Below are positions 48,801 to 59,698 of a stretch of 64,000 nucleotides of DNA, piece after piece; the stretch's first letter is position 1, and each line of letters begins with the position of its first letter. The notes under the pieces were generated by a model that did no database searches, was not told the DNA's origin, and saw nothing but the letters and a program-made list of their open reading frames with translations. The DNA is taken from NCBI GenBank assembly GCA_027625915.1, contig JANTQA010000072.1, forward strand, positions 620,001 through 684,000, read 5' to 3'. A program made the translations under genes and the position numbers. The stretch comes from Anaeramoeba flamelloides (lineage: Eukaryota > Metamonada > Anaeramoebidae).

Positions 48801-50943
48801 TACTTTAGAAATAAACCGAAAATTTTAATGTATTTTCAGTTTATTTCTAAAGTAAAAAAACCTAGAACACTTATCTAAATAAAATAGAAAACCTCAAAAA
48901 AACCTATAACACTTCAAAAATAAATAGAAAACTCAAAAAAACCTAACGAAAATCTATTGATTATACAAATAAAAAGAAAACCTAAAGGCACTTTTTTTTT
49001 TAATTTAAAAAATAAAAATAAAATTCAGAAATTTCCATAAATTTATAAAAATGCTGTTAGGTTTTTTTTTTTCATTTTAAAAAATTCAAAAGAATTTAAT
49101 AAAATCTTTGATTTCGATATATTAAAGGTTTTGATGATAATATGCTTAATTCACGATAAAGTTACAAAAATCGCGATAATTTCATCAAATCGCGATATAT
49201 CAGAAAATTGCAATATTCAATATTACGATATTTAATATTATCGCGATAATATAACAAATCTCGATAATTCTATAAAATCGCGATAAATGCCAAAATATCG
49301 CAATTAAAAAGTAATCACGATATAATCGTTGATGGTTTTTTTGGCTAATTGAGAAATATTTAAACAAAAAAATTTTTTTTGATCAAAAAATAGCTTAGGT
49401 GAAAAAAAGTCATTCTTTGAAAAAACAACAAAAAAGATACTTGATCCAATCAAGGATCAGATCAAAGAGTTTTATTGTGTTTTCATTTTATTTGGTTGTC
49501 GAACCTATCGATCCTTTTAGATCAACAACAATAAGAACTAAAAAGAAATAAATATTTTTTCAGTTAATCATGGTGTTGGAAATTGCCTTTAATAAAAAGC
49601 TTCTAAAACAACCAACCCTTTGTCCGTTCTTTCAAGAATGTGTTCTTGGGTTAAAACGTTCTCAATATTCTCCAAAAGCTAAAAGGGGTAGGTTAACTTT
49701 TCAAAAGCTTTCACAGCACCCTTGCCAGATGATCACCAATTATTAAGATTTTTTATAGATTTGTCTTCTTGTTCTTTTTTTTCTTCTTTGGGCATCTTTG
49801 TATCAGACAGAAAACACAATTAGAGCTTAGAGGTTTTTGTTTGACCAATCACCAATAAGAAGGAAAATTATTCTTTATTCTTTTTGGTTATTTAAAATTG
49901 TGAATGTAAAAACACCATTTTAGGAAAACACATCTATTCTTATATTCAAGTGTATTGTTGAAATGGGTAATTATTAGTTTGATCATAATATTTGTTTGAG
50001 ATTTTGTATTTTGTTAAAAAAAAAAATGAAAAGAAAACAATTTTTGTTTCCACTACAAATCAAACTCATTCCCTATATAAAAAAGTTTTCTGTCTTTCAA
50101 AACTTTCAAACACTTGAAGACAGTTCACAGCCCTTGCAAACACTTTCAAACATTTATTAAAGGGTAAAGTGTTGTAAGAGTCTCAAGACTTTGTAAAAGT
50201 CAAGAGATTTTTTTTAAGGTAATTTCAAAAAAATAATTTTTCATTTTTTCGCGATAATATTGTTTATCGAGATTTTATGATTTTTCGCAATAAAGTTGGA
50301 CTAATCGCGATTTTTTAATACTGTGGCGATTTTATTGTTAATATCGTGATAATTATATGTTATCATCAAAACCTCTATTCTTTTAAACTCAAAGAAAACT
50401 TACAGGTGCACAAGATAAAATTATTTTTCTTTCTTCAAAAATAAATCATAAAATAGAAACATATTTTTTAAAAATTAACCTTTATAAAATATAATATGTT
50501 TCCAATGATAAAATTCACTTCCTTATAATGAAATTAATAAGATTTATCAAATATATTAATTAAATAAATATAATAATAATATTTTTTTTATTTTTTTTAA
50601 AACATCATTTCATTATTCTTTAAATTTAATTTTCTTTCTGGATTAAATAATAAATTTGATATGTATAATAGGTTCCGGACTTTTGTATGGTAAAATTGCA
50701 GCAGAGAATTTTCTAGAAGTAACAGGTCTAAAAAAGATAATTCGTTCTCATCAATTGGTCGAGAGTGGTACTAAAATTACTAATAATACTACTATAACTA
50801 TTTGGAGTGCTCCAAATTATTGTTATACAAGCAATAACAGTGCAAAAATTATCAAAATTAAAAAAAAAAAGCTAACATATATTGAAGTACTTCCTTCACA
50901 TGAAGACAAAGGCCACAATAACCATTTTAATCAAAAATATTAA
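42811..50943 (+). CDS. PPP-family Ser/Thr phosphatase catalytic subunit, PP2A-like, eight exons, 306 aa
   Basis: Exons: 42811-42971, 43055-43213, 43332-43361, 45418-45445, 45738-45836, 45970-46015, 46134-46259, 50672-50943. They sum to 307 codons, and every GT-AG junction keeps frame. The metal-dependent phosphatase motifs appear in order: GDVHG (50-54), GDYIDRG (85-91), RGNHETRAI (116-124), CVHAGISP (167-174), WSDP (201-204), RSHQ (241-244) and SAPNYCY (262-268). Asp, His and Asn metal ligands are all present. The usual family length is near 309, and YGFYEEC and the SAPNYCY ending are most like PP2A, PP4 and PP6. Differences are HAG for HGG, SHQ for AHQ, a changed loop after WSDP and a C-terminus lacking the TPDYFL tail methylated in PP2A. 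It is therefore a divergent paralogue, probably active. Two introns are 2.1 and 4.4 kb and hold transposon debris. Confidence 0.9.
43362..45417 (+). other. 2.1-kb intron of the phosphatase gene
   Basis: It splits the glycine codon of the RGNHE motif, so its borders are certain. No coding segment or clear transposon was seen inside. It is AT-rich with many A runs. Confidence 0.7.
46381..46575. mobile_element. MITE-6, GGGCACAT ends
   Basis: A 195-bp element with inverted ends TTCAAATAAAAGGGCACAT and its complement. It lies in the phosphatase intron. Only this copy was seen here; no clear target duplication. Confidence 0.65.
46975..48600 (+). mobile_element. old, heavily decayed LINE copy
   Basis: Fragments align with the LINE at 32361-34250. 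Near 47810, a GGAATTGTAGATTATCAAGG-type stretch corresponds to the reverse-transcriptase GIGVYQGDP motif, followed by a counterpart of FITHFLLEKIKSLALH. Further on are counterparts of the thumb and pre-zinc regions. Stops and shifts are very frequent, so it is much older than the 32-34 kb copy. Confidence 0.6.
48655..48985. repeat. long palindromic repeat, AGGTTTTTTT family
   Basis: An imperfect palindrome centred near 48820. Its inner 80 bp match 11853-11940. The outer arms carry repeated units such as AGGTTTTTTTGAG and GAAAACTCAAAAAAACCTA. Single strands would fold into a long hairpin. Confidence 0.65.
49126..50374. mobile_element. foldback element whose ends are TCGCGA-palindrome arrays
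   Basis: The ends are inverted: AGGTTTTGATGATAAT at the left, and the complement of AGGTTTTGATGATAAC at the right. Within about 200 bp of the left end there are roughly ten copies of ATCGCGATAA or near forms (CACGATAA, CTCGATAA, TACGATAT), spaced about 20-25 bp. About seven more lie in the right 125 bp. CG pairs are otherwise rare in this DNA. The 900-bp centre is less AT-rich and contains a possible small gene (49570-49961) and a TATATAA string near 50081. Subterminal motif arrays are known binding sites for transposases in several DNA transposon families; that role here is inferred. Confidence 0.65.
49570..49961 (+). CDS. possible small two-exon gene within the TCGCGA-array element, 51 aa
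   Basis: The first exon, 49570-49687, starts MVLEIAFNKKLLKQPTL, contains CPFFQECVLGLKRSQYS, and ends just before GTAGGT. The second, 49924-49961, follows CATTTTAG and restores the frame (AKRG-KHIYSYIQVYC), ending in TGA. The product would be basic with three cysteines. No family was recognised. Length, lack of homologues and location in a mobile element make this uncertain; it may be a remnant of a longer gene. Confidence 0.2.
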
Positions 50944-51063
50944 AATAAAGTATTTTTTCCTTTATTATTTATATTTAAATATAAGATATTCTATAATAAA
51001 ATGAATAATATTTCTTTCCTACGTTGTTGAACTTATAATTATCCACATTGAATACTCGTTTTG

Positions 51064-51108
<45 letters not shown>

Positions 51109-51921
51109 TAGTTTAAAAGATTTGAATTTTGAAAATATTGATTTACTTCAAGAAAAGTAATTAAAAAGGAAGTAGACAAAAAAAAAAAAAACTAAATTAA
51201 AAAGTGAAAATTTATTGAAAAATTATATTTAAAATCTATACAATGTGTAAAATTTATTATAGTTACTGGGTTCTAATTTTATTTATTTATTTTTTTAATA
51301 CACAGCGAAAAATCTCATGTTTTTATTTTTTTTTAATTGTGCATTAATTTGAATAAATAATTTATAATCTTAAATAATAAAAATCATAAATAACATTCTT
51401 TGTAATTTGCAGACTAAAGAATTTAATTTTCATTAACAGTTATTTAGTATTTGTTAAAATCTGTCATTATTTCCATTTAATTAATGGTTTGAAAACTTTG
51501 GTTTTTAATCGAATGAAAATTTTATGACCACCTCTCTTAAAGTTTAAAAAAACTTTTACTATATTTTTTCTTAAAAAAAAATAAAAAGTTAATTTGTCTC
51601 ATATAAAATCAACCAATAAATAAAATTCTTGAGTTACATGAACATTTAATATTACACAAACAAATAATGAGAATTATTATTGAATGAAGTGAAAAATATC
51701 AAATTCTCTATAAAGGGTAAAATACAGTTTAATAATTTGAGTGGGTTTTATAACAAATTTCTTTCAATTTTAATAGTAAATGATATACCCACGTATTGGG
51801 CGGTCTAAAAAAAAAAAAAAAAAAAGACGTTATTAGTTTTCGGTTGTTTAATTTTCCTTTTAAGGTTAAAACTTCCTGGGGTTTTTTTTTTTTTTACTTT
51901 TTTTGGTTCCAAGTTTAATTA
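50944..51921. other. intergenic region downstream of the phosphatase gene
   Basis: AT-rich, with an (AT)n microsatellite at 51067-51102. No coding segment supported. Contains the 3' end of the phosphatase transcript. Confidence 0.5.
51067..51102. repeat. (AT)n microsatellite
   Basis: An uninterrupted run of AT dinucleotides, about 36 bp. Confidence 0.9.
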
Positions 51922-52482
51922 AGGTTTACAATCACTGGTACAGTAAAAAAGATTGTCATGGATTAGGTCAGGTGAAATTCTATTTTGTTCCTTAGCTCAT
52001 TGATCTTCAACTTCGTTTTTATTCTAACAGTAGTTTGAAGAGTGGTTGAAAAAATACAATTATTTTCGTTTTTATTTTACGAAATCTGAACTTAAGAGTG
52101 GAAGACTCATCGACTGGAAGAGATGTTAATAATTAAAATTCAATTTTTGTGTTTTAAATTGAAATTTTTAAATATTTTTTGTTTTATTTTAGATTTTGAA
52201 GAATGAATTTGGATTTTTGGATAATTGGGTAAAAATATATATAAATATAAATAAAAATGTAAATTGACAACCCAAAAATTCCATTTTTATCAACTTACCT
52301 TCCAGTTTATTATTCTTACACTATTAATTCGGATTAAAATAAAAACGTATGAAAAATTGACAATTATTAACAACTTGAAATTAATACTGAAGTCGAAGAT
52401 CGATCATACAAGAAACAAAATAACGTACCCTTTCACCTCAAACAAGATAATCGCATTTGTCCAATTCCAGGGGTTGTACGGA
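51922..52482. mobile_element. foldback element, diverged copy of the 38911-39468 family
   Basis: The left arm starts AGGTTTACAATCACTGG. The right arm ends near CCAATTCCAGGGGTTGTAC and is preceded by AACAAGATAAT, as in the 39.4-kb copy. The arms have drifted more than in that copy. It ends about 190 bp from the 3' end of the acidic-protein gene. Confidence 0.6.
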
Positions 52483-52672
52483 TTAAGATAAGCATCTTCA
52501 TATTAAAAAGCAGTTGTTAGGTTTATTTTAATTGTGTGTAGTACATTATTTAATGAGGTAAATGATGGTACATTTCATAGATCTAATAAATCATGAAAAG
52601 TGGTAAAAGTTTGAAAATAAATGAATAAAATTAGTAAAGTAAAAAGAAAAAAAAAACAGAAATTGGTCATTA

Positions 52673-54835
52673 TTATTGTTTTCTAAAATACAAATTAAAG
52701 CATGAAAAAAAGGGGGACGAAATGTATCCGAAAATATTTTCTGAAAAATCAAAAAATAATGAACAATCAACAACACTCCGAAGAAATTGCTTTAACCAAA
52801 GCAAAGGTTCTTTTTTGTCTAATGTCAAACTGTTAATTTTATCTTCTAAAAGTACTAGTTTCTTGTTGCTGATTTTTAATTCTTTTACCAAATTTTTAAT
52901 TGTTTCGAGGTCTGTATTTTCATAATTTTGTGAATCCTTTAATAACACTTCCCACCAATTTTCTTGGGGTGTGTTGTGTTCATTAAAAGAAAGATTTTCC
53001 GATTTGTCAATTAAAGGTGAAGAATATTTTTGATACAAATTTTTCACTTTGTCGCCCCTATCGATTTTTTTAAACTTCAGTTTGTCCAGAATTAGTGATT
53101 TTGTAAGCTCTTTGTTTGAATACAATTTTTCATATTTGTTTTTTGTTGTCACTGAAGATCCTAAAATTGAATTGTGTAAATCCTTTGTGCAATATGAAGA
53201 TTTGGACAAAGGTGTTTTTAGAAATTCCTCTTCAGAATTTTCAACAATATCTTCGTCGTCTTCAAAATCTTCTTCGTCTTCTTCGTCTTCTTCACCATCG
53301 TCGTCGTCGTCTCTTTCACCGTGGTCTTCGCTTACTTCTTCTAGTGCTTCTACTAATATTGCTTCATCATCAACTTCTTCAACTGGTTTAATGCACTTCT
53401 TTGTCTTATCTAAATTATTAGTACCATTATATTCAGAGGTTTCATCACATGGCTCATCACACAAATTCTCACAATTTTTATTATATTCTTCTTTATTTTG
53501 ATTTTCAGTTCTCTTTACCTTTTCGTTATTTTCTTCTTCTTTAGAATTGTTCTCGTTTGTCTTTATATTTTCGATTTCAGTTCCAGACTCCTCAAAAAAT
53601 GAATTCTCGAGGTTTGACTCAGAATAATTTAAAATTGTCTTATATTGCTGATTACAAAATTGTGTTTGTCTGTTTTTGGTCTTTTTCTTGTTCTTGTTCT
53701 TGTTCTTTTTCATTTTTATTGTTTTGATCAGATTTTGGGATTTTATTTGTTTTGAAGATTTTGGAGAAATTGGTGTTTTATATTCAAAAAACAAATCTCT
53801 TAAAGTTTTTGATTTTTGGTTTGTGTTTATCGGTGTTGTTTGGGATGAATCTTCCGAAATAAATAAATTATTATTTAGAGAACTATTGGTAGTTTCTTGT
53901 TTTGAATGTTTGCGTTTTTCTTGAATTGGTGTTGGTGTTAGTGTTTGCATATAAAATAACTTGTTTGGAGACATCTTTGGAATCTTTGTTTCCTTTACAA
54001 GAGTTAACCAATGATCGAGGTGATCTCGTAAATTAATTGATAAGATTCCTTCAAAAGTTTCTTTTAATTCAGATCGATCACAGATTACACCTGCATTAAT
54101 AATTATTTTGATTGAATTGTTGGTTTCTGGAATCACCTAATAGATTCGGAAAATATATTTGTTATGAACAAGACAATTATTCAGAAAAATAAAATATTTA
54201 ATTATTTAACGGTAAGATTTTTTTTTGAGAAAAAACCCATAAAAAAAAGAAACAAAATTTGAAAGAAAGATCATCTTCAAGTAAGAACTTTTGTTTTATT
54301 TTTGTTTGTAAAAAAAAGGTCTCCAAGTCTTCAAGGAAACTTTTAAGAAACAGGAACGTTTTCAATTTCAAATACTTTGTTTTTTTTTTTTTTTATTCTG
54401 TGTAATTCTTGAATTGAAAAAAAGAATGTTTGTTGAATCTCTCGATTCACAACACAGCCTTTGTGAAGGGGAAAAAAGAAACAAAAGGAAACCACTTTAT
54501 ATTACCTGGCAATTTGTTAAGAATGAAAAGGAGCCATTTGATGAACCAACTTTTGTATTTGATTGGATTGAAAATTCATTTCTATCGTTTGTTGAATATT
54601 GCTCGACTTGATCAAAAGAATTATTTGTTTTAAACACTTGAAGAACAAAGGGAGAGAGTGTGTTGTTTTTAGAAGACACTCTTCTATTTTGTAAGGTGCT
54701 CCAATCCTCAACAGATATATCTGTATGCCCTCGTTTCTCTAAAAATGATTTTGTGAATTCTGTTCCATAAAAGTGTTGAAAAAAAGTGGTTGTAGTGGTG
54801 TTGATTCTTTCCTCAATTCTTATTGCTGAATTCAT
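52673..54835 (-). CDS. acidic low-complexity protein, two exons, 597 aa
   Basis: Exon 1 is 54835-54506 (110 codons from ATG) and exon 2 is 54136-52673. The 369-bp intron has GTAATA and TATTAG borders, and both ends are in phase 0, giving TNCQ-VIPETNN. After the N-terminal part comes a compact segment (IKIIINAGVICDRSELKETF, about residues 119-138) followed by LRDHLDHWLTLV. Then a long disordered stretch follows with KNKNKK, Glu/Asn-rich and strongly acidic (about 375-415) sections. A Leu-rich, probably coiled C-terminal region (about 523-566) leads to an aromatic tail. No known domain was recognised. The acidic and basic blocks suggest a nuclear or chromatin-associated protein, which is inference. 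Without the exon-1 join, the second exon would have no ATG at its beginning, which supports the splice. Confidence 0.75.
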
Positions 54836-55612
54836 TTGTATTTTTTTTTTTAATTTTAAAACTAACAAGTAAATTAAACTTGATTAGGATCAATGAAAAA
54901 GTTAAAGAAAAAAAAATGAAAAAAATAAATATCTTGCAAAGTTTAAGGTTGAGAATTTCTGAAATTTGGAAAATAAGATTATCTTGTATAAGGTATGGGG
55001 AAATGTTATTTTGGTTCTTAGATAATCGAGATTGTCCTTGTTATGGATTCTAATAGTGGGTCAAAAAGGTAATTCATTTTTTTTTTCCGAGATCCAATAT
55101 TCAGAGTTTAAGACTAATAGATTGGAAGATATAAACCCTTGAATTTTGATTTGCCTGTTGTTAATTTAAATTTTTATTTCCCTTTTGAGTCAATTAACTA
55201 AAAAAAAAACAAAAATATAGTTTTTTTAAAAGCTTCAAATAAGACCAAATAAAAATAAAAAATTCAATTGACAAACCCAAAAATCACATTTTTTTTTTTT
55301 TTTAATTGTTTATGGCAGCGATTGAATCATGGCCTATTGCCTTTGTGAAAGCAGTTATTTAAGAACTTAGTCGTAGGTTTGAATATGTATTTGTAATTAA
55401 TTTTGGCTAGTAGAGGGTAAGTGTTTTTCTCTTTTGTTTTTGGTTTATTATTTTTACTATTTTCTAATTCATTTTTTCATAATTTTCTATTGTTTTCTTA
55501 TTTTGAGTTTTCGGGAATTAAAATCACTTTTTTTGAACTTAAAGGTTTTTTCAACCAAAAATAATTAATAACAAAATACTAGACTCAGGTGAAAAATACA
55601 ATAAATTGCATT

Positions 55613-55802
55613 CAGACCCACTTTCCATACACTAACTTTCAAAAAAATTAAGAAACAAAAAACATTCGAATTAAGGAACAAAATTCAAATTCTAATACAA
55701 TAATTTGTGTTAAAAAAAAAAAAAAAAAATGTGATTTAATTTGAGATTTTTTTCTGGGTTAAATTAGATTGAAAGTTTGTGTCTTTAAGGTGGAACTGAT
55801 TG
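55613..55802. mobile_element. MITE-1 copy, old
   Basis: Recognisable by the blocks AATTAAGGAACAAAATTCAA and GAAAGTTTGTGTCTTTAAGG in inverted arrangement, but both ends have many changes. It is one of the most diverged copies here. Confidence 0.7.
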
Positions 55803-55835
55803 TTTTAAATATGGGTTTTTTGAATTACTGTTGGT

Positions 55836-55993
55836 ATTTGAATATTAACTGTGAAATTTTTCACTTCATTTTTATTTTCCTCGTTCAAATAGAATTTTTA
55901 ATAAACAACAAACTTCTTTGAGAACCTGATTTTTATCCATAAAAGAAAAATGGAAAATGAAGTGAAATTTTTTTCCCATTTATAATTTGAATG
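55836..55993. mobile_element. foldback MITE, TTTTCACTTC family
   Basis: The left arm contains AAATTTTTCACTTCATTTTT and the right arm GGAAAATGAAGTGAAATTTT. Same family as 4743-4909 and 60282-60523. Confidence 0.65.
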
Positions 55994-56759
55994 GAAACTA
56001 TTTTTCATAAATTTTGACTCACTTTCTAATGTTAATGGGGGTTGTTTTGAGGGTTTATTACAGTATTCTTTACAAAAAAATATTTAAAAATTTTTTGATC
56101 CGAATTATATTTTCAAATTTTTGGATCAGATTCATTTTTTCTAATTTTGCAAATTTTAGTTTTACTTTTTCAAATTTTTCTTTTTCTTTTGTTTTGAAGT
56201 TGCAAATTTTTGTTTTTCATTTGTTTTTCTTTCTCTTTTTTTATTTTTATTTTTAATAATTTCTTTTTTTTAAAAATCATGTGGAAAAAAAAAAGAGATC
56301 TTCGAAAATATAAATAATTACTAAACAAATTTCGACTATGTAATGTCTTTGAAAATGGATTTAATTATTCATAAAAAATCTGGTTGTTCAACTTTTTTTC
56401 AGTGAAAGTTCAGTAATAAAAAATCCGTAATGCGCATTTCACAAATTATTGACTCGCTTTTTTTTAGTTTTTGGTTTTATTTTTTTTTAATTTTTAATAT
56501 ATCAGGCTTTTATAGATTTAGAATGACTTAAAAGTGAATTACAAATCATATTTATTTATTAATTGTTCTTGAATACTAAAGGATTTTTTTTTTTCAATTT
56601 ATTATTTCAGGTGAGTCACAATTTTTAAAAAAGGGTTTAGTATTAAAGCACATATAATGTCATTGATTGATCTGCTAAGAAAAAAAAATAACATGTTCCC
56701 ACATCTGGTACAAGATAATCTTTTTTTCAAATTCAGGGGTTTTAATCCTTAAAAAACTA

Positions 56760-58163
56760 GTAAACTAAAAAAAAAAATTGTCTAATAAATTTAATAGCTA
56801 ATTCAAAAAAAAATTACTCCATTTTGAAATTGAAAAAATGAAGTTAAAAGCTGAGTAATACATGAGTAAACTTACTTTTAATACTATTTTCAGTAAAGTA
56901 TTATTGTTTTTAAAAGTTTGATCCATTTTTCTTATTTTTGAAAAGTTCAAAATTCAACATATTTCTGAATTATGTAAATTTTTTTTTTTTCAATGAAAGA
57001 AGAAAGAAATCTTAATGTATGTAAAAGAAGTGTATAAAAATTCAACTTTAAAAATAAAGTGAAGAGGTTCTAAAATAACTAAATATAAAAAATCTACTGA
57101 ATTGTGAAAATAATTTCAATGATTATTTTAAACTTGAAAAAATAAAATCATTTTTTTATTTTTATTAAACAAAAAAAATACAGATAAAAAAAATCAAACT
57201 ATTTAAATTAAAAATTCATCCTATATACTTTCTTAAAACACATAAAATTCAACTTATGGTTGATATATCTTTTAATTTTATTATTTTTAATCAATAATTA
57301 ATAACCAAAATCGCTATTTTTTGATCAGTTTATGAATAAAACAAGTATTAAAGTTATAAATAACCTTTATTATTTTTTTTAATTTTTTTGAAATATTTTT
57401 AAACACATAAAATTTAATCCAAATAGATCAATATTTCTATAAAAGAAAAAAAAACAAATAATCAAATAACTGGTTTTAATAATAAAAATTTGTTGTTAAT
57501 ACTCTTAATATTTGAAAAAAGAATATTTACCCCGTCTTTTTTAAATTTTTCAAGAAATCGAAAAAATATTTGTAAATAAAATAAATGACCAAGTTTTCTG
57601 ATATTTAAGAATCAATGTTTGATATATTTTATTGTATTTTTCAAATGCAATTAAAGTTTTAAAGTAATTTGTTCAAACAAACTCTCAGAAATTATTAAAA
57701 GTGAGATTTCCTAAAAATAAAAAATATTTTGCTATTTTTTCTTATTTCTGTTTTTTGCTAAAATTTAAACAACAGCACAGTTCAGAAACTTTTTGACTGG
57801 AAATATAATTGGGAAAAAATAAATCTTTTAAAAATAATTATTCATTTATCAAATAATGTTGTAAAGATCTTTGTATTTTCTTCAACACTATAAACAGGAA
57901 AATATTTTGGAATGTGGACTAAAAATTTTCATTTTTTAATGGGAAAATAATGATATTGTTGCTGGTGTGGGGTTTGATTTAAAACTTCAAGTAATTAAGG
58001 AATTATGTATACAATTTTCAAAGGGTTTAATGTAAGAACAACTGTTTCTGATTTAAGGACTACGTTTTTCGGTGAAAACAGTGAAATAATGTATAAAATC
58101 ACACTTGAATAAGTAATATTTGTCCAAGTAATATTTGTCCAACGAGAATTTCTTTCAAAAAAA
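56760..58163. other. gene-free region, old dispersed repeat
   Basis: AT-rich; resembles 41390-42560 by shared order of short similar stretches. No coding segment supported. Confidence 0.45.
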
Positions 58164-58307
58164 ATGTCACAATTTCAACAATTTCAACAATTTTCACAAT
58201 TTTTGCGTTGTTCAATCATGCAAAATTTTGATCCTAATAGTTTAGAATTACCGTTTGAACTTTGGGAAATCACACTTTTTTCTAGAGCTGTTCTATATTT
58301 TTTTTAA
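58164..58307 (+). other. coding-like segment, possible F-box start
   Basis: An ATG-initiated 47-codon frame: MSQFQQFQQFSQFLRCSIM, then LELPFELWEITLFSRAVL. The LPFELWEI stretch resembles the beginning of an F-box (LPxELxxxI), which binds Skp1. It lacks the rest of an F-box unless an intron follows. A second coding-like stretch in the same direction lies at 58517-58717 (SEITQLLKTLKGGKVVLKAF), but I found no in-phase splice linking them. It may be a decayed or chimeric gene. Confidence 0.25.
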
Positions 58308-59005
58308 ATTTTACTTTTACAACTTTGAAGTGTTCTCAAATTTGTACTTGCACTTGAAAATCCTCAAAAGCCATTTTTTGTAATTATTTTTTTTGTTATT
58401 TTCAATTTTTCTTTTTCTTGAAAAACAAAGAAAAACAGTCTGTATAAAAAGGTAAAGATGACAAAAAATGTTTTTTTTTTTTTTTTTATACAATTTCTTC
58501 GGTGTGAAAATTTTTTTTGAGAAGCGAAAGTGAAATAACACAATTACTCAAAACCCTCAAGGGTGGGAAGGTAGTCCTTAAAGCTTTTTATTCTTTTTGC
58601 CGAAATCTTTTTATTACTCAATACGAGTTATTCTTGAATCAAATCAAACAATTGTTACTCCATTTACCCTTTATTAATTTGAGTTTTAAATCAGATCCCA
58701 CACCATTGACAAAATAAGAAATTTCTTCTACTAAAAGTCGATTTTTTTAAAAAAATCTCGAAAAATAGTTAGAGCTTTTTTAATCCACTCTCCTCTCCTC
58801 TCCTAGAAAAAAAATCATTGGTACTGCAAAAGATTAAGGATTAAACCACACTGAAATAGGTTCAGGTCCCTTACTCAAACTATTGACACAGAAAGTTTAT
58901 ATTTCAATTCTCTTCACTTTTAATAAATATTATTCAACAAACAATTGTCACTGTCTGGAGATCTTTAACAAAAAGATTAAATAATTTGAAGACTCATCTT
59001 ACCGT

Positions 59006-59179
59006 ACCCAGCCCATACACACCTTCTTCGAGACAACTTTGTAGAATATAAATGTCAAGTTCAAGTGATCTTTTTTTCTTCACAAGAGAACAAGTTGAGG
59101 TAAGTGGAATTTCGCTTAAATCGGGTGACTTATAACAATTAGCCTTGAAGGAGAGAATTTTGAGAGAAGTTTTTCGCAA
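59006..59179 (-). other. coding-like segment with strong splice donor
   Basis: A minus-strand frame of about 58 codons without ATG, containing SLELDIYILQSCLEEGVYG and ending in GGTACG before GTAAGA. Downstream on the same strand, after TTTTCTAG, about 58797-58735 reads GEWIKKALTIFRDFFKKIDF before a stop. The two may be exons of a small gene, but phase and start are unresolved and no family was recognised. Confidence 0.25.
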
Positions 59180-59698
59180 GTATTAAACAAAAGTGATTTT
59201 CGTTTATTTTGTTCAGGCATTAACTTGTTTCAATTCCAAAAGTTGAAGTGGAAAAAGTTAAAATAATTTTTTAATCCTTAATTTATCTGTTAAAACGAAA
59301 AAATACTAAAAATTTTTGTTAATCCAGCAAAAAAGCTTTGCTCTTTGTGGAATTATTCTTGCTCGATTTGAAATATTTGAAGATCAATTTTTAAAAAAAA
59401 AGAACAACTTTTATTTTAGAGAAAGCAAAACAACCTTTTTAAAAATTTGAAAAAGAATATCAACAAGATTTACGAGTAATAAACACAAAATTAAGAACAA
59501 TTCACCTTTTGACAAGAAAAGAAATTCCAAAAATAACAGACAAAGAAAGAAATTGCAAATTGGATTTTTAAAAAAGAAAAAAATTAAACAAGCTTTGTTT
59601 CAATTTTGAGAAATAAACAGAGTGAGGGCTAGCCAACTCTTTTACAAAGATATTTTCGATAATTCAAAGGAATTTTTCTCATTTTTTTTAACATAAAA

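Larger units (their letters stand above)
46260..50671 (+). other. 4.4-kb transposon-filled last intron of the phosphatase gene
   Basis: The borders are fixed by frame (SKR-G-SGLLYG). Inside are a MITE (46381-46575), an old LINE (46975-48600), a long palindromic repeat (48655-48985) and the TCGCGA-array element (49126-50374). Confidence 0.85.
54941..56755. mobile_element. foldback element of the 38911 family, interrupted
   Basis: 54941-55312 matches the left arm and centre of the 38911-39468 element. 56630-56755 matches its right arm (GTACAAGATAATCTTTTTTT then AGGGGTTTTAATCC). The two halves are in the expected order. Later insertions, including MITEs at 55613-55802 and 55836-55993, lie between them. 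Confidence 0.5.

Noticed and set aside
53676-53924. Plus-strand Phe-rich frames opposite the acidic protein
   Set aside because: Antisense of Lys/Asn-rich coding sequence.
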